DNA of 56,873 nt from UBA2653 sp964572685 (GTDB lineage Bacteria > Pseudomonadota > Gammaproteobacteria > Legionellales > Legionellaceae): the NCBI GenBank assembly GCA_964572685.1, contig CAZNFJ010000006.1:1-56873 (forward strand), written 5' to 3'. Under the pieces are notes generated by a model, which did no database searches, was not told where the DNA came from, and saw only the letters and a program-made list of their open reading frames with translations. Position numbers and translations under genes: made by a program. This document shows, one piece after another, positions 8,614 to 18,051 of the stretch (position 1 is its first letter; each line of letters begins with the position of its first letter).

Positions 8614-9780
8614 TTAATCTTTGCGCATTTTTTCCGTAAGGGACATGGGCGTAGGGTACATGAGAACAACGATATAAGATGAGGCTATAAACGTTAAGAT
8701 GGTGGTCGCTTGGATCAAATTATTGGTGAGCTTGGTAATCAAGTTGCCATCAAGGGCAATGCTTCCAACCAATAATGAGAATTCACTGGCTTGTCCAAGT
8801 CTCATGCCTACCTCTTTTGAGACACTTTGTTTTTCACCAGCTTTCCAGAACATCAAATAAAAACTTAAAGGCTTGAATATCAATATCATGGCAGAAAGGA
8901 CTAATGCAGGTACGATAATCATTTTAGCCAAATCAAAGTTAAAGGTTGCGCCCACAGAAAAGAAAAACATGACCAAAAAGAAGTCACGAAGTGGTTTTAA
9001 GCTTTCGGCGATGTATAAGGAAATCGGGCTAGCTGCAAGGGCAACACCAGCAACAAATGCCCCAATATCTTCAGATAGATTAAGTTTTTTGGCAAGCACT
9101 GACATACCCAAACACCAACCAATGGAGAGAAGAAATACGTATTCTTTGGTTCGGTCAAATTTCGCGAGAAGTTTGACTAAAATATATTTTTCACAAAAGA
9201 ATGCAAAAGCGATGAGAAGCGGGAAGGTCACACTGACGGATAGCAGTTGATTCCAGGAAAAGCCTTGTTGCGCACCATTGAGCATGATTAAAACGATGAT
9301 AGCGATTAAATCTTGCATTAATAATACAGATATCATGACTTCACCTGTGTGCTGATGGTGAAGTATGGTTGTGGGTAATAATTTCAAGCCAATGATGGTA
9401 CTGGAAAACATCATGGCAGCACCAATGATCATACAATCGTTATTGGGTAAACCAAAAGCTTTGGCAATCCCAAAGCACATCACGGCGAATAGGATAGAAC
9501 TGAATAGGGCGATCCAGGTTACTTCCTTGAGCATATGAATTAGATTCTGAGGTTGCAGGTGTAAACCTAGAAGGAAGAGCAAAAAGACAATTCCTACTTC
9601 ACCGACTTGTTGAATGGCATTAAGTTCAGGGACCCAATGAAGCCCCCAAGGACCAATGAGAGCACCCAAAAGAATATAGGCAACGAGTAAGGATTGTCGC
9701 GTGTAGAGCACGAGTGTTGAGAGTATGGCGGCGCCAGTAAAAATAAGGAAAATAGTGTAAAAAAAAGCGTCGTCATGCAT
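8614..9780 (-). CDS. CPA2-family cation/proton antiporter, membrane domain only
   Basis: A 388-residue protein with about 12 hydrophobic segments, similar to the membrane domain of KefB/KefC/YbaL monovalent cation:proton antiporters. Family blocks include LLFLLGLHLQP, a DLIAIIVLIML segment with the conserved acidic residue of the ion path, SEDIGAFVAGVALA, and FFLVMFFFSVGATFN. The cytosolic TrkA-N/RCK regulatory domain of Kef proteins is absent, so gating by glutathione adducts or nucleotides through that domain is not expected. It lies 15 bases upstream of ampE on the same strand and is probably co-transcribed with it. The transported ion cannot be told from sequence. Confidence 0.88.
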   Translation of the reverse strand: MHDDAFFYTIFLIFTGAAILSTLVLYTRQSLLVAYILLGALIGPWGLHWVPELNAIQQVGEVGIVFLLFLLGLHLQPQNLIHMLKEVTWIALFSSILFAVMCFGIAKAFGLPNNDCMIIGAAMMFSSTIIGLKLLPTTILHHQHTGEVMISVLLMQDLIAIIVLIMLNGAQQGFSWNQLLSVSVTFPLLIAFAFFCEKYILVKLLAKFDRTKEYVFLLSIGWCLGMSVLAKKLNLSEDIGAFVAGVALAASPISLYIAESLKPLRDFFLVMFFFSVGATFNFDLAKMIIVPALVLSAMILIFKPLSFYLMFWKAGEKQSVSKEVGMRLGQASEFSLLVGSIALDGNLITKLTNNLIQATTILTFIASSYIVVLMYPTPMSLTEKMRKD

Positions 9781-9939
9781 CTAATATTCTATCCTAAACA
9801 TCAGTGAAAAATTAATTTCAGCATAACATAAAAATAGCCAATTTTGAATGCGCCTTGTAAGACTTTTTCAAAAAGGTTATATGCTATGATTTGAGAAATT
9901 ATAAGCTATATTGCTTCGACGCTAGCCTTTATCTCTAGG

Positions 9940-10875
9940 TTATTTTCTTGAGAATTTTATACTATCATCTAATGCATTATGAATAACAGGTGTTAATTCC
10001 TCACTCACTGCCTTAAGAAAGGTTAATCGAGGGACAATAGAACCTAAACGCGGCCACATTCCTCGCCCCAAACCTTTTATACCATTTTCTTTCCAAACCT
10101 GAGAAAATATCTTCATAGATGAATCTGGTTTTTGACCATCTAATCGATCAGATTGTGTTTGTTTAATGGTTTTAATCACATCAGCAGGATTTGATATGAC
10201 GGTAGCGACAATAGCACCAGCAGAAGAAGTAATCACTCGTTGATAAAATGGCGTTGGCCCGGTTTGTTTATGATGCGAAAAATGTTGATTCACTATATCA
10301 GAGACACCAAACCATGCTGAAAATGCTTTAACATTGCGTATGCATGTTATAGATGAGCCTACATATAGTTTCGTTCTTTGTTGTTTCATTAAATCAAAAA
10401 ATGGCGTTGTATTATTGATTTGCCGCAACAATTTCCATCTATCTAGCGGAAGAAATGCAGTCTCCATGACGCCAAAAATTGCACCAGATATCATGTGAGT
10501 TGCTGTTGATTGATATCTATTCCCAGTCCATTGACTAATTTCATTGCCATATTTTTGTTTCAAAAACGTTTGGACTAAGGGTTGTGAGCCTAAGGTCATT
10601 GTACAAGCACTAACTCGATAGGTTAATGCAGCTTTGTATCCATCCCAAATTGAACTTGTCTTTGTCGGATAGATAATGGGATATATATCATTAAAAAAGG
10701 CTTTTGGATTCTTTAAAGACAAATGTACATTTTTATTATTTTGCAATCATTTGGAGATTGTATCCAATACATGTGTTCCAGTTGTCTGGATCATGGTAGA
10801 GGACGCTGCTGATAAATAAGAGGCTATTTTTTTATAGGAGTTTTGTATATCTTCGCTTGGCGTATCAGGTTTCAT
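9940..10875 (-). pseudogene. Mitochondrial carrier family (SLC25-like) protein, interrupted by one in-frame TGA
   Basis: The minus strand from ATG at 10875 encodes 42 codons, then TGA (10747-10749), then 268 codons in the same frame to 9940; the total of 310 fits the ~300-residue mitochondrial carrier family. Family marks after the stop are FLPLDRWK, NPADVIKT (the Px[DE]xx[KR] motif of repeats 2 and 3) and GIKGLGRGMWPRL. Before the stop, HVLDTISK continues after it as LQNN, matching the HPLDTIKTRLQ signature of repeat 1 with the TGA at or next to the Arg position. A CGA-to-TGA change would explain it. Restart at TTG 10746 would lose the first helix. These carriers are eukaryotic; Legionella pneumophila LncP is a secreted bacterial example. 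It may be a recent pseudogene, a readthrough gene or a sequencing error. Confidence 0.85.
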
Positions 10876-11113
10876 ATGTATATGATTGTATATTTTATAA
10901 GTTTGTTCAGCTTAATCCATTGGTAAATTAATTACAACCTAGAATTCCCTCAGAATATTTAAGTATCAAATGAAACTGATATAATTTACGTGCCACCTTG
11001 TGAATCATATCAACCTTCTAAACTCATATCATAATAACATCCCATAATAATAGAAAAAGTGCTATTCAGAGCCAAAGATATGATTGTGTTTTCTCGATAA
11101 GCTTTCAAGTCAG

Positions 11114-11644
11114 TTAATCGACTTTGACTGGATTTTGAATCAAAAAAACTGATTTTCTATAATAGCCTTGGAGCGCATGACAGAGTATTTTTGTGCGCTT
11201 TGATAAACCTTGGGTGAGCAGGCGTTGTTTTTCTTTCAAAACGGATTGCCGAAAAGCAGTGATATCCATGGGAGGTCCATTGAGGTTATCTATACTTAGT
11301 TGAAAAGGATAATTGCAGCAGTCCGATAAAATCCATTCCAGTGCCTGAGGCTTGATTTCAACTTCTTCAAATGCTTTTTGTTGTTCTTCGTTACGTCCAT
11401 CGGGAATATACCAATAACCATAGTCTTCAAGTAGACGTCTTTTTGGGCCAGCAATCAGCCAATGAGCGATTTCATGCAAAGCACTGCTAAAAAATCCTCT
11501 GGCAAAAATGACTTGATGGTAGGGTTGGTTCCCATGCGCAGGAACGTAAAGTGGTTCATCACCACCACGAACCAAAATGGTTTGATAATCATTTTGAAAA
11601 CATTCATTAAAAATTTGAATAATATCGCATATTTGATGAGGCAT
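11114..11644 (-). CDS. epmC: Elongation factor P hydroxylase EpmC
   Basis: A 176-residue protein matching the EpmC/YfcM family, which hydroxylates the beta-lysylated lysine of EF-P. Conserved family segments are GDEPLYVPA, the metal-site HEIAHW with its paired histidines, GYWYIPDGR, and EVEIKPQALEW. I chose ATG at 11644, giving MPHQICDII, because the longer frame runs 51 bases into the upstream exonuclease gene. The upstream gene stops 5 bases before this start, so the two are co-transcribed. EpmA and EpmB, which add the lysine, are not in the window. The function is well supported by motifs. Confidence 0.92.
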   Translation of the reverse strand: MPHQICDIIQIFNECFQNDYQTILVRGGDEPLYVPAHGNQPYHQVIFARGFFSSALHEIAHWLIAGPKRRLLEDYGYWYIPDGRNEEQQKAFEEVEIKPQALEWILSDCCNYPFQLSIDNLNGPPMDITAFRQSVLKEKQRLLTQGLSKRTKILCHALQGYYRKSVFLIQNPVKVD

Positions 11645-11649
11645 TATGA

Positions 11650-12450
11650 TTAGCTCATTTCTTTTTGTACATGTTCTAGATAAGGTAAAAAGGCTTGCCA
11701 ATGGGGTTTATTTGCATTTTTAATTATATATTGTTCAATCGATGTCATGAGTTGATGGTATTGTGCTTTTGATAAACTTCCTTTACACCATAAAAATCTA
11801 AGATAGAGTAAATGAGTATTGAGCACATCACTTTCACAGTAATCACAGATTTTTTGTAATTCGTTATTCAAGTATGCTGGATAAACCTCACTGCCATGCA
11901 ATCCTATTTTACCAGGAAGGCCGACCATTTGTGCCAATTCATCCAGAGGAGCAAATGCTTTACCTTGATAGCTCGATAAGACATCCATTAAATCAGTGTG
12001 TCTTTGATGATAGCGATTAAAATAATTATTCCATTTGAAAGCCGGTATTTCTTCACCTGATTCCCAATAAACGGGCGCTTGGATATGGTGTAAAAGGCTT
12101 CGATAGTGTAATACAGGTAAATCAAATCCTTGCCCATTCCAGGAGACCAGAGTCGGTTGGTGCATTTCAAGGCCTTGAAAAAAACGTTGTATAATCTCAG
12201 CTTCGGGCTCCTTCTCTTGTCCCAAAGTTAAAATCTTGATTTGATGGTTATCTTGAATCACAACAGATATGGCAATAATTTTTTGCAGATAATGAGGTAG
12301 AAAATCTGTTCCTGATTTTTCCATGCGTTTAATTCGAATAATATTCCAGGCTTCACTTTCAGAAAGGTTTGGACTGATATCGTATATGAGGCGAGCATGT
12401 TCAATATCGGGGATGCTTTCAATATCAAAACAGAGAATTTTATTGTTCAT
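11650..12450 (-). CDS. PolB-like 3'-5' exonuclease (DEDDy type)
   Basis: A 266-residue protein related to the proofreading domain of family-B DNA polymerases. The three exonuclease motifs are visible: FDIES at residue 8 (ExoI, Asp/Glu), SWNGQGFDLPVL near residue 108 (ExoII, Asp), and YCESDVLNTHLLY near residue 206 (ExoIII, Tyr and Asp spaced by three residues). No polymerase domain follows, so it is a stand-alone nuclease acting on DNA ends or possibly RNA; the substrate is not known from sequence. It sits immediately upstream of epmC and 10 bases downstream of potD. Confidence 0.88.
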   Translation of the reverse strand: MNNKILCFDIESIPDIEHARLIYDISPNLSESEAWNIIRIKRMEKSGTDFLPHYLQKIIAISVVIQDNHQIKILTLGQEKEPEAEIIQRFFQGLEMHQPTLVSWNGQGFDLPVLHYRSLLHHIQAPVYWESGEEIPAFKWNNYFNRYHQRHTDLMDVLSSYQGKAFAPLDELAQMVGLPGKIGLHGSEVYPAYLNNELQKICDYCESDVLNTHLLYLRFLWCKGSLSKAQYHQLMTSIEQYIIKNANKPHWQAFLPYLEHVQKEMS

Positions 12451-12459
12451 GAGACCAAC

Positions 12460-13476
12460 CTAGATTGATAATTTAAATTTTTCCCAATATTGATGATAAA
12501 TATTTAATATATTGGGTGAAATGGGTTTCTGAAGTATTCCTCGATCAAGGGTTTCTTTTGATGGAAATAATATGGCATTTTCTTTTGTTTGTGAAGAGAG
12601 ATACAATTTTGCCATTTGATTGGTAACTGAAAAATGCAGTTGTTTGGTAATTTCAGCGCTGTTTTGTGGTTCTAAAATAAAATTGATAAATGCATAGGCT
12701 GCATCAATGTTTTTTGCATTTTGAGTAATTGAAAACCCTTCACTCCATAAAATATATCCCTCTTGAGGATAGACAAATTGAATTTGAGGATTTTCTAATT
12801 GTGCACGTACGGCATCACCATTCCAAGTGCAGCCAATGAGAGCATCTTCGTCTGTGATCATGCGTGGCATGGCATCACTGGCAAATAATTTAATATTCGG
12901 TGTGAGTTTGAGCAGTTTACGGAAAGCTTTTTGAATTTCTAATGGATTTTCTGAATTGGGAGAGTGGTTTTGAGCCAAAAGAGCTATTGAGAATATTTCT
13001 CGGGGATCATCTAAGAGTAATAACTGATCACGGTAGTTTGTGCTCCAAAAATCTTGCCAATGACGAGGGGGTGTTTTGATCCATTGTTGATTATAAAAAA
13101 TACCGGTGGCGCCATATAAGAAAGGAACCGTATAAAGTGTTTCCTTGGGATTTAAAAAACGTGGTTCAATATGTTGTAATTCAGGAATCCTTTTGGCATC
13201 AAGTTTTTGAATAAGCTGCATTTGTTCGAGCAAGGTAATGTAGTAGTTGGAAGGGGCTATAACATCATAAAGACTTTGTTTAGATGTTCGAAGTTTAATA
13301 AGTAAACTTTCATTGCTTTCAATGGTCGTGAGATAAACTTTAATACCAGTTTTTTTCTCAAATTGATTAATGAGAGAGGAGGGTATTTCGCCACCCCAGG
13401 CAGCAACCCTTAAAGATTTTTGAGCAAACGCCAAAGGCATAAAAAGCGCAAATAAAATAATTTTCAAGATGGGCAT
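12460..13476 (-). CDS. potD: Periplasmic polyamine-binding protein
   Basis: A 338-residue solute-binding protein with a cleavable signal (hydrophobic residues 4-17, then AFAQK). The mature start, LRVAAWGGEIPSSLINQF, matches spermidine/putrescine-binding proteins (LRVYNW--Y motif of PotD/PotF). Later blocks TWNGDAVRAQ and FILEPQNSAEITK are also typical. It captures polyamines in the periplasm and delivers them to PotBC. It is the last gene of potA-potB-potC-potD, 1 base after potC. Whether it prefers spermidine or putrescine cannot be told from the sequence alone. Confidence 0.93.
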   Translation of the reverse strand: MPILKIILFALFMPLAFAQKSLRVAAWGGEIPSSLINQFEKKTGIKVYLTTIESNESLLIKLRTSKQSLYDVIAPSNYYITLLEQMQLIQKLDAKRIPELQHIEPRFLNPKETLYTVPFLYGATGIFYNQQWIKTPPRHWQDFWSTNYRDQLLLLDDPREIFSIALLAQNHSPNSENPLEIQKAFRKLLKLTPNIKLFASDAMPRMITDEDALIGCTWNGDAVRAQLENPQIQFVYPQEGYILWSEGFSITQNAKNIDAAYAFINFILEPQNSAEITKQLHFSVTNQMAKLYLSSQTKENAILFPSKETLDRGILQKPISPNILNIYHQYWEKFKLSI

Positions 13477-13477
13477 A

Positions 13478-14245
13478 CTATTTTTTCATCCTTCTTTGCG
13501 TTAATAAAATAAAGAAGAGTGATAAACATAAAGTCACTGTACATAAGGCATTGAGTTCAGGCGTAGCACCACTTCGAATTTTGGCAAAGATGGTCAGAGG
13601 TAAAATATTAAATTCAGGACCAGCGACAAAATAACTAATGATGACATCATCAAAAGATAGGGTGAATCCTAAAAAAAATCCACTAATAATAGTAGGTGAA
13701 AGCAAAGGAATGATGATTTTTTTCCAGGTATAAAATTTGCTTGCACCTAAATCCAGTGCAGCTAGATAGTAATGTTGATTAAATAATTTTATTTTGGAAA
13801 TCATCGAAAAAATAATAAATGGCATACAAAATGTCACATGTGCAATTAACAAGGAAATAAATCCAAAAGGAATATGAAAAATATTTAAAATTAATAAAAA
13901 GCCAACGCCTAGAATCAAATCTGGCAAAATCATGAGAAATGAAGGAACCAGTAAAAATTTCCTTAAAAGTTTATCAGATTTTCTTAAAACCAATAAGATG
14001 GTTGCAAAAAGACTGGTAGACGTAGCAATTAAAGAAGAAAAAAAGGCCAATATCAATGAATTCCAGAGCGATTCAATTAAGGGCTTGTCATGAAACAAAG
14101 CAATGAACCATTTGAAAGAAAAATGCTGCCATTGACTCGAATATTGTGCGTTGTTAAATGAAAAATAAACCAATAGAAATAATGGGAAATATAAAAATAA
14201 TAAGATGGTGATGATATACATTTGACGCGAGAATTTTTTAAGCAT
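13478..14245 (-). CDS. potC: Polyamine ABC transporter permease PotC
   Basis: A 255-residue membrane protein with six predicted helices. The EAA-type coupling motif is AALDLGASKFYTWKKIIIP near residue 167, which docks on the ATPase PotA. The start overlaps the end of potB by one base, typical of translational coupling. The N-terminal LYFPLFLLVYFSFNNAQ resembles E. coli PotC. Together with PotB it forms the inner-membrane channel for spermidine or putrescine import. Confidence 0.94.
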   Translation of the reverse strand: MLKKFSRQMYIITILLFLYFPLFLLVYFSFNNAQYSSQWQHFSFKWFIALFHDKPLIESLWNSLILAFFSSLIATSTSLFATILLVLRKSDKLLRKFLLVPSFLMILPDLILGVGFLLILNIFHIPFGFISLLIAHVTFCMPFIIFSMISKIKLFNQHYYLAALDLGASKFYTWKKIIIPLLSPTIISGFFLGFTLSFDDVIISYFVAGPEFNILPLTIFAKIRSGATPELNALCTVTLCLSLFFILLTQRRMKK

Positions 14246-15063
14246 TATTTCTTTCGTCCATTGCCTTGAGTAAACATAAATAATGTCACTAATATAACAG
14301 ATAAAACGGTACTTGTTGCAGCGCCTTGTGGCCAGTTATTCAAGAATAAAAATTCATTTTGAATTAAGTTGCCAATTAAAATCGATTTTGCACCACCCAA
14401 GATATTGGGGATATAAAATAAGGTCATGGCAGGCAAAAATACCATGAGAACACCATTGATAACACCTTTTTTGCTTTGAGGCCAAAAGACTTGGCTAAAT
14501 ATTTGCAATGGATTCGCACCTAAGTCTTTTGCTGCATCTACACATAAAATATCGATAGTTTGCATGCCATTATAAATAGGTAAGATCATAAAAGGTAAGA
14601 GATTATAAACCAAACCACATAAAACTGCGCTGTTGGAGTAGAGTAAGTTTAAAGGCGTTTGAATGAGATGACATTTAAGTAAAAGCGTATTAATGATGCC
14701 TTTCCATTTTAATAAATCAACCATGGCATAGGTTCTTATCAATGAACTTGTCCAAAAGGGTATTAGAATAAGGATAATAATTAAGGTCTTGTTTCTCATT
14801 TGCAATATAAAATAGGCAAAAGGATAGGCTAGTAGAAAGCAAAACAGTGTTGTGAGAGTGGCCAGATAAAAAGATCGGGCTGCAATTTTCAAGAAAGAAG
14901 TATCTAGCAAATGAATATAATTGCTAATTGTGACGGGGAGCTTTGCCATGTTTTGAATATCTGGCGTGAGAAAACTCAAGCACAATAACATCAAGGCAGG
15001 CAAAAATGAAAAGACACAAAGCCAAATAATCATGATTTTAGGGAAATATTTTTCAATGTTCAT
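14245..15063 (-). CDS. potB: Polyamine ABC transporter permease PotB
   Basis: A 272-residue permease with six predicted helices. The coupling motif is AAKDLGANPLQIFSQVFWP. The segment IPFWTSSLIRTYAM is typical of PotB. I chose ATG at 15063 (MNIEKYFPKIM) rather than a longer frame; this start overlaps the 3' end of potA by 11 bases, which fits the tight spacing of the whole operon. It pairs with PotC in the membrane. Confidence 0.94.
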   Translation of the reverse strand: MNIEKYFPKIMIIWLCVFSFLPALMLLCLSFLTPDIQNMAKLPVTISNYIHLLDTSFLKIAARSFYLATLTTLFCFLLAYPFAYFILQMRNKTLIIILILIPFWTSSLIRTYAMVDLLKWKGIINTLLLKCHLIQTPLNLLYSNSAVLCGLVYNLLPFMILPIYNGMQTIDILCVDAAKDLGANPLQIFSQVFWPQSKKGVINGVLMVFLPAMTLFYIPNILGGAKSILIGNLIQNEFLFLNNWPQGAATSTVLSVILVTLFMFTQGNGRKK

Positions 15064-16153
15064 AAGGCAGCAGTACTTCCCATCCAATAGGCCATTCTAA
15101 ATATACTTTTTCTTGAAGTTTATATTCAATTTTTTCATGATCTTCATCAAAAAATTCAGAAGTCGAAACAACTTGGCCGGATTCTAATAAAACATTTAAA
15201 TCAATGGTCGGTCCTTTATAGGTGATATCAATGATAGTACCCGTGAGTTTATTTGTTACCATTTCTGCATATTTCATATGATGTACACGGATATTTTCAG
15301 GACGAATAAGTAAATGCATCGGGTCGCCATTACACACATTAGAGGGGCGCTTACAAGTGATGGGGATGCCTGCAATTTTAGTCTGGATATGTTGATTAGT
15401 CATGGAATGAACGGTAATATTAAAAATATTGGTTTCTCCGATAAATTGAGCAACATAGAGGTTTTTAGGATATTCATAGATATCGTAAGGTGTGCCAATT
15501 TGTTCAATACGCCCATGATTAAAAATGACGATACGATCGGACATTGATAAAGCCTCTTCTTGATCGTGCGTGACAAATATAAAGGTCATGTTCAAGCGTT
15601 TTTGCAAGTTTTTAAGTTCAATTTGCATTTTTTTTCTTAATCGATAATCCAAAGAGCTTAAGGGTTCGTCGAGTAGTAAAATTTTAGGTTGGTTGATGAT
15701 TGCTCTAGCAATGGCCACGCGTTGCTGCTGTCCACCACTGAGTTCTTGAATACTTCGACTTTTAAAAGATAGAAGTTCAACCAATTTTAATGCATCTTCA
15801 ACTTTATGATGCACAATTTTTTCTTCAACATGCTGACAACGCAGAGAAAAGGCGACATTTTCAAAAACATTCATGTGAGGAAAAAGCGCATAATTTTGAA
15901 AGATGGTATGAACATTTCTTTTTTGTGGGGGAAGGTGATTCACCTGAACGCCATCGATAAAAATATCCCCTTGCGTTGGCGTTTCAAATCCGCTTAATAT
16001 CTTTAGTAGGGTGGTTTTACCACATCCGGAAGGACCTAATAAAGTTAAGAATTCCCCAGCATAAATATCAAAATCAAGATTTTTAAGAATGATATTTTTA
16101 CCATAGTATTTTTCTAGGTTTTTAATTTGAATCAGTGAATCAGGTTTAGTCAT
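15053..16153 (-). CDS. potA: Polyamine ABC transporter ATPase PotA
   Basis: A 366-residue ABC ATPase that powers polyamine uptake. Walker A is GPSGCGKTT near residue 38, the signature is LSGGQQQR near 138, Walker B with the catalytic Glu is ILLLDEPLSSLD near 158, and the H-loop is VTHDQEEA near 195. A C-terminal TOBE-like regulatory region (residues about 280-366) includes LLIRPENIRV. It is the first gene of potABCD. The spacing to the upstream PAP2 gene is 62 bases, so the operon promoter probably lies there or further upstream. Confidence 0.95.
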   Translation of the reverse strand: MTKPDSLIQIKNLEKYYGKNIILKNLDFDIYAGEFLTLLGPSGCGKTTLLKILSGFETPTQGDIFIDGVQVNHLPPQKRNVHTIFQNYALFPHMNVFENVAFSLRCQHVEEKIVHHKVEDALKLVELLSFKSRSIQELSGGQQQRVAIARAIINQPKILLLDEPLSSLDYRLRKKMQIELKNLQKRLNMTFIFVTHDQEEALSMSDRIVIFNHGRIEQIGTPYDIYEYPKNLYVAQFIGETNIFNITVHSMTNQHIQTKIAGIPITCKRPSNVCNGDPMHLLIRPENIRVHHMKYAEMVTNKLTGTIIDITYKGPTIDLNVLLESGQVVSTSEFFDEDHEKIEYKLQEKVYLEWPIGWEVLLPYEH

Positions 16154-16215
16154 TCAGTCCGGCAATCTGCAAAATCAAGTTAAATAGTGTAGTTTAAATG
16201 ACGCAATTTAACAAG

Positions 16216-16770
16216 TCAGAGACGTAAAAGACGATAGAAGAGAAATAACAAAGCGATCACAAAATAGAGTATATAGAAATAAAAAACATAAGCTTGTTGT
16301 AAAATATTGATCATTAAACAACAATTGATGATGATAAGCCATTCTGGATATTTGAACAAATTGGCTCGATGAAACAAGATGAGTACAAGTAATCCTGTGA
16401 TATAACCAGCAATGATTTCAATAGGGGTATGGTAGTTTTGATAAAACATAGAAAATCCGGCGATGATGAATATGATAAAAGCCGTTTGCTTTTTTAACAA
16501 ATGATGTATGCAAAGCCATCCCCATAACACCATGCCGAGTTGTGCGTGACCACTTGGAAATGCATAGCCAGGACCTAAATGAGGCATTAAAGGAGCTTTA
16601 AAAAAAGCCTTGAGGACGGCATTGAGCAGTGCAGATGTCGTTGAAACAATGATTAGTGAATAAATTAAGTCATATTTTTTGAAATAACAAAAGCATATTA
16701 GAATCGCCAATACTGCATACAAGCTATTGAATAAACATCCGATATTGGTTAAATGATTTAAAATATTCAA
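16216..16770 (-). CDS. Divergent PAP2-superfamily membrane protein
   Basis: A 184-residue protein with five or six hydrophobic segments. The PAP2 phosphatase core is present as GYAFPSGHAQLG near residue 71 and YQNYHTPIEIIAGYITG near residue 109, preserving the PSGH histidine and the nucleophile-type histidine. However, the Arg of motif 1 (KxxxxxxRP) and the Arg of motif 3 (SRxxxxxHxxxD) are not seen; motif 3 has SMFYQNYH instead, and Asp is Glu. It may act on lipid phosphates or be catalytically weak. It is divergent from the gene at 16908 and precedes potA. Confidence 0.7.
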   Translation of the reverse strand: MNILNHLTNIGCLFNSLYAVLAILICFCYFKKYDLIYSLIIVSTTSALLNAVLKAFFKAPLMPHLGPGYAFPSGHAQLGMVLWGWLCIHHLLKKQTAFIIFIIAGFSMFYQNYHTPIEIIAGYITGLLVLILFHRANLFKYPEWLIIINCCLMINILQQAYVFYFYILYFVIALLFLFYRLLRL

Positions 16771-16844
16771 GTTTTTTACTTTGAAAGTAATTTACGATGA
16801 CTCTATTGTAATTACATTTTTATTCTATATAAAGTAGAATTCTG

Positions 16845-16873
16845 TTGATTATTTTATGGCTTGCGTGTACAAT
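16845..16873 (+). promoter_or_regulatory. Predicted sigma-70 promoter
   Basis: TTGATT at 16845-16850 and TACAAT at 16868-16873 are separated by exactly 17 bases, ending 34 bases before the ATG at 16908. The upstream sequence is AT-rich. It would drive the three-gene block beginning at 16908. Confidence 0.7.
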
Positions 16874-16907
16874 AGTTGAACCGCAATATAAAGATTAATG
16901 TAACGCT

Positions 16908-18035
16908 ATGACCCAGACACTTAAAGACAGCATTCCTTTGTATCAATCTTTTATGACCGCGCCTGAATGGAAAAATGTAGAAATTTCCGAGGATTTAGTC
17001 GAGTTTCTGTCTTCAAAGCAACCGCTTCATCATTTTATTTTTTTGAGAGAAGCCTATGATATGAATGTTATCTTTCATCATACTTTGTGTGCATCTTTAA
17101 ATTACAATAGCATGCAGGAATTGGCATTTCCTGACTCCAACCATTATAATTACTTTCTAATGGATTTGTTCGTTAGCCTGATGACCAATCTCAGTATGTT
17201 CGCTTCAAAGTTATATTGTTGGTTTGTGCAATTGATGATGTTCCCTTATACCATTTATGCCTGGTATAAGCCTGAAGTACTCCAGAATGATACCCCTTTC
17301 CAGAATTGTGCAGCAAAATACTATCAGAATTTTGTCGAACAACTGAATCTCATGCCATTTTATAATATTGATTATCATCTTCAGCTCGAAAACTTAATTA
17401 AAGCCTATCAGGATACCAAAGATTCGCATACTTGGACTGATTTTTGGACCTATTGGTATATGCGCCTGGAAATCAACAGTAAAATGATGTTAAGCCATTT
17501 GATGAAATCAGAAGCCCAGGAGCCTGATTTAACTTCAACAACCGTGACTTTTTCTGGAAAGGGTGATTTTCAAGAAGCTTTTCAAAGTGCAAAAGTGCTT
17601 TTTTTGAGCCAAGTTGAAAAGCAAACAGCACAAGATGAAATCAGTATCTTGGATTCAAGTGAATTCAAAATCACCACGCCCCGTTATATGGATTTTCGTT
17701 TGGCTATTGCTTGCTTGGCTCAGCATAACATTCATATCAAGCAGCTTGCCGGACAAGAACGGGTGCAAGTCAAATTGGAAGCTTCTTGTGGTTTAGGTGC
17801 CAACATGGGCAATATTCAAGAAATTTGTAAAGAAAGCGGTAGTGATTCTTTACCTGATATTCAAGGTCAAACTCAAAGACCGAATTTTGAATCTGCAAAA
17901 TTTTTGTACTCATATGAGAATGGTCTTAGAACCAAAAAATTTTTTATGATGGATATGCCTGTTTATCAATTGGATGAGACATTGAAAGCTTTCGAAGAAA
18001 AGAATTTTCAAGTGAAATTTGTACATAATTTTTAG
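16908..18035 (+). CDS. Unknown protein preceding the FAD/methyltransferase fusion
   Basis: A 375-residue protein that I do not recognise. It has a hydrophobic central stretch at about residues 83-112 (aromatic-rich, FVSLMTNLSMFASKLYCWF), and a more polar C-terminal third. There is no signal peptide. It ends 16 bases before the ATG of the fusion gene and has its own good promoter, so the two are very likely co-transcribed. The composition suggests membrane association, matching the membrane-anchored neighbour. A role as partner of that enzyme is inference from location only. Confidence 0.75.
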   Translation: MTQTLKDSIPLYQSFMTAPEWKNVEISEDLVEFLSSKQPLHHFIFLREAYDMNVIFHHTLCASLNYNSMQELAFPDSNHYNYFLMDLFVSLMTNLSMFASKLYCWFVQLMMFPYTIYAWYKPEVLQNDTPFQNCAAKYYQNFVEQLNLMPFYNIDYHLQLENLIKAYQDTKDSHTWTDFWTYWYMRLEINSKMMLSHLMKSEAQEPDLTSTTVTFSGKGDFQEAFQSAKVLFLSQVEKQTAQDEISILDSSEFKITTPRYMDFRLAIACLAQHNIHIKQLAGQERVQVKLEASCGLGANMGNIQEICKESGSDSLPDIQGQTQRPNFESAKFLYSYENGLRTKKFFMMDMPVYQLDETLKAFEEKNFQVKFVHNF

Positions 18036-18051
18036 TCTAAGAGGTCGAGTG

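Noticed and set aside
10747..10749. TGA read as an amino acid through a changed genetic code
   Set aside because: Many genes here end at TGA (for example at 188-190, 1757-1759, 21843-21845 and 52861-52863), and no other gene has an internal TGA, so standard code applies.
18019..18051. Longer start (TTG) for the FAD/methyltransferase fusion
   Set aside because: It overlaps the upstream gene, lacks a ribosome site, and adds residues with no support; ATG at 18052 has AGAGGT upstream.
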